Source: Propionibacterium sp.
GTDB taxonomy: Bacteria > Actinomycetota > Actinomycetes > Propionibacteriales > Propionibacteriaceae
Assembly: GCA_012719335.1 (NCBI GenBank)
Contig: JAAYAO010000226.1
Location: 1-6,589 of the forward strand
DNA length: 6,589 nucleotides
Direction: 5' to 3'
Positions 5,108 to 6,589 of the stretch are shown piece by piece. The notes under the pieces were generated by a model. That model had not been told where the DNA came from, ran no database searches, and was given only the letters and a program-made list of their open reading frames with translations. Made by a program: the position numbers and the translations under genes. Numbering within the stretch: the first letter of the stretch is position 1; every line of letters begins with the position of its first letter.

Positions 5108-6589
5108 GCCCGGGTAGGGCAGGATCACCCGTCCGGCCTTGTTGGTGTAGTACGTGGTGGCGGTGCTGGGGAACATCCAGATCTTGGTGGCCAACTGCTT
5201 CTGCAGTTCGGCGTCGAAGGCCTCGAAGGCTTCCTGGGTGGGTTCCATCGCGGCGGCGTCCTGCTGCTGCAGCCACTGCATCGAGGCGGTGACGAACTGG
5301 GCGTCCACTTCGGCGTTCACGTTGTGACCGCCACCGTGGTTGGAGCCCTCGTTCGGGCCGGCCAGGTTGAAGAAGTTCGGGAACCCCGGCACCATCTGGC
5401 CGCGGTGGGCGAACGGGTTCTCACCGTTCTCCCAGACCTGGTTCAGCGACACGCCGTCGCGTCCGATCACTTCCACCGAGCTGTGCCACAGCAGGTTGTA
5501 CCCGGTGGCCAGCACGATCACGTCGGCCTCGACCTCGATGCCGGTGTCCAGCAGCAGGCCGTTCTCGGTGTACTCCTTCATGCCGCCGGTGACCATCTTC
5601 ACGTGCGGCTGCTTCAGCGCGTCGAAGAAGCCCGGGTCCATCACCGGACGCTTACCGAAGGGCGGGTAGTCGGGGGTGAGCTGTGCCTTCAGGTCGGGAC
5701 GGTCGGCGAAGCTCTCCTCGAGGTACTGCAGGCCGGCCTGGCGGCGCAGTTCGTTGGCCTCCGAGATCGAGTGCGGGTTGTTCTTCACCCACTCGGGGTC
5801 GACGGTCACCATGTGCACGTTGATGTCGCCGGCGAACCAGTGGATCTTCACCCGGTACCACTGGTGGTAGTACGGAATGTGTTCCAGGGCCCACCGCTGG
5901 GCCTCCGGCACCGACTCCCCCACCGCGGCGTTCTTGAACACCCAGTGCGGCTGGCGCTGCACCACGGTCATCTGCCCGACCTGCGGGGTCAGCTCGGCCA
6001 CCAACTGGATCGCGGTGGCGCCGGTGCCGACCACGGCGACCTTCTTGCCGGCCAGGTCGACGGTCTCGTCCCATTCGGCGCTGTGCATGATCCGGCCGGT
6101 GAACTTCTCCTCACCGGGGATGTTCGGACGCTTGGGCGTGTTCAGGTAACCCAGCGCGGACACGACCGCGTTCGCCCGGTGGGTGGCGGTGTTGCCGTCG
6201 GCGTCGACGACCTCGACCACCCATTCGGCGGCCTCCTCGTCCCAGGTGCAGGTGTTCACCTTGGTGCGGAAGCTGGTGTTGTCGTACAGCTTGTACTTCT
6301 CGGCCACGTCCAGCATGTAGCGCTGGTACTCGGTCGACTGCGGGTAGTACCGCGTCCACTTCGGGTTCAGTTCGAAGGAGAAGGAGTAGAAGTGCGACGG
6401 GGTGTCCACCGCGACGCCCGGGTAGTTGGTGCGGTACCAGGTGCCACCGAAGTCACCGGCGGCCTCGAACAACTGCCAGTCGATGCCGGCCCGGCCGAGC
6501 CGGATCGCGGTGGCCATGCCGGACATGCCGCCCCCGATGATGATCACCTTGAGGTCGTTCGGGACGGACTCGTCGAACTCCGGACGGGC
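5051..6589 (-). CDS. Type I Baeyer–Villiger flavin monooxygenase (FAD/NADPH); start outside window, C-terminus probably frameshifted
   Basis: This is a soluble FAD- and NADPH-dependent enzyme that inserts one oxygen atom next to a ketone, making an ester or lactone; the substrate cannot be told from sequence. Numbering from the GTG at 6547: the FAD-binding GGGMSG is at 5–10, GGTWYRTNYPG at 34–44, the Baeyer–Villiger fingerprint FxGxxxHxxxW(P/D) at 149–160 (FTGRIMHSAEWD), the NADPH-binding GTGATA at 174–179, the KRPVMD segment with the likely catalytic Arg300, ATGY at 347–350, and NHGGGHN near 403–409. Overall it recalls 4-hydroxyacetophenone-monooxygenase-like enzymes. The frame is open for 14 more codons to the window edge (PEFDESVPNDLK precedes the Rossmann strand), so the true start lies beyond 6589 and the GTG is probably not used. 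Codons end almost only in G/C. As read, the protein ends at 5051 with an unnatural tail; a one-base shift restores a stop at 5031. It converges on the ZIP gene and shows no functional link to it. Confidence 0.92.
   Translation of the reverse strand, partial: ARPEFDESVPNDLKVIIIGGGMSGMATAIRLGRAGIDWQLFEAAGDFGGTWYRTNYPGVAVDTPSHFYSFSFELNPKWTRYYPQSTEYQRYMLDVAEKYKLYDNTSFRTKVNTCTWDEEAAEWVVEVVDADGNTATHRANAVVSALGYLNTPKRPNIPGEEKFTGRIMHSAEWDETVDLAGKKVAVVGTGATAIQLVAELTPQVGQMTVVQRQPHWVFKNAAVGESVPEAQRWALEHIPYYHQWYRVKIHWFAGDINVHMVTVDPEWVKNNPHSISEANELRRQAGLQYLEESFADRPDLKAQLTPDYPPFGKRPVMDPGFFDALKQPHVKMVTGGMKEYTENGLLLDTGIEVEADVIVLATGYNLLWHSSVEVIGRDGVSLNQVWENGENPFAHRGQMVPGFPNFFNLAGPNEGSNHGGGHNVNAEVDAQFVTASMQWLQQQDAAAMEPTQEAFEAFDAELQKQLATKIWMFPSTATTYYTNKAGRVILPYPGLWWSGGPNSASRSRPSTG

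Noticed and set aside
4293..5117. A 274-codon plus-strand frame overlapping the ZIP gene and running into the repeat region and the monooxygenase tail
   Set aside because: It is an Arg/Gly-rich shadow of the ZIP gene and continues through palindromic DNA; no domain is recognisable.
6545..6547. GTG at 6547–6545 as the monooxygenase start codon
   Set aside because: The same frame stays open to the window edge with plausible N-terminal residues, and the GTG falls at the first strand of the FAD-binding fold, leaving no normal N-terminus.

Overview
This window is a GC-rich stretch (strong G/C bias at third codon positions) from a high-GC Gram-positive actinobacterium. The strongest taxonomic clue is the order murJ–sigM–anti-sigma factor. 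In it, the lipid II flippase MurJ is fused to a cytoplasmic pseudokinase, an extra membrane helix and an external sugar-binding-like domain, an architecture known from Actinobacteria such as the mycobacterial MviN Rv3910. An intergenic palindromic repeat built on a 'ctggtttcgaca…gctcaacc' core also looks like the short repeats scattered through Propionibacteriales-type and related actinobacterial genomes. The family-level placement is only a guess from memory.

Layout, left to right. Bases 1–3021 (+) hold most of murJ; its 5' end lies outside the window. Its TAA stop is followed at once by the ATG of an ECF sigma factor of the SigM type (3022–3594). A 90-bp gap follows and contains an excellent ECF-type promoter (GGAAC-N17-CGTCC). 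That promoter is placed to transcribe a short, apparently soluble zinc-finger anti-sigma factor (3685–4044). Next comes a ZIP-family metal transporter (4099–4851), which seems to have its own leaderless promoter and a 7-bp inverted repeat upstream. In mycobacteria I recall the thioredoxin reductase and thioredoxin genes at this position, so the ZIP gene is a departure from that order.

The region 4852–5030 has no gene. It separates two convergent transcription units and is filled with a palindromic repeat element and a diverged tandem copy of part of it. From 5031 or 5051 to the right edge, on the minus strand, lies a type I Baeyer–Villiger flavin monooxygenase whose start is outside the window. 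Its C-terminus appears to be frameshifted: the last 25 or so codons of a normal tail are intact in the neighbouring frame.

How the parts fit: MurJ, SigM and the anti-sigma factor form a cell-envelope/stress module in which SigM probably controls its own inhibitor. The ZIP transporter sits next to a zinc-finger anti-sigma factor, but a functional link between them is speculative. The monooxygenase appears unrelated. I see no wholly new multi-gene system. The points most worth checking are the predicted SigM autoregulatory promoter, the membrane-free anti-sigma factor, the monooxygenase frameshift, and a GarA-like 'ETT' phospho-site candidate in the MurJ linker.
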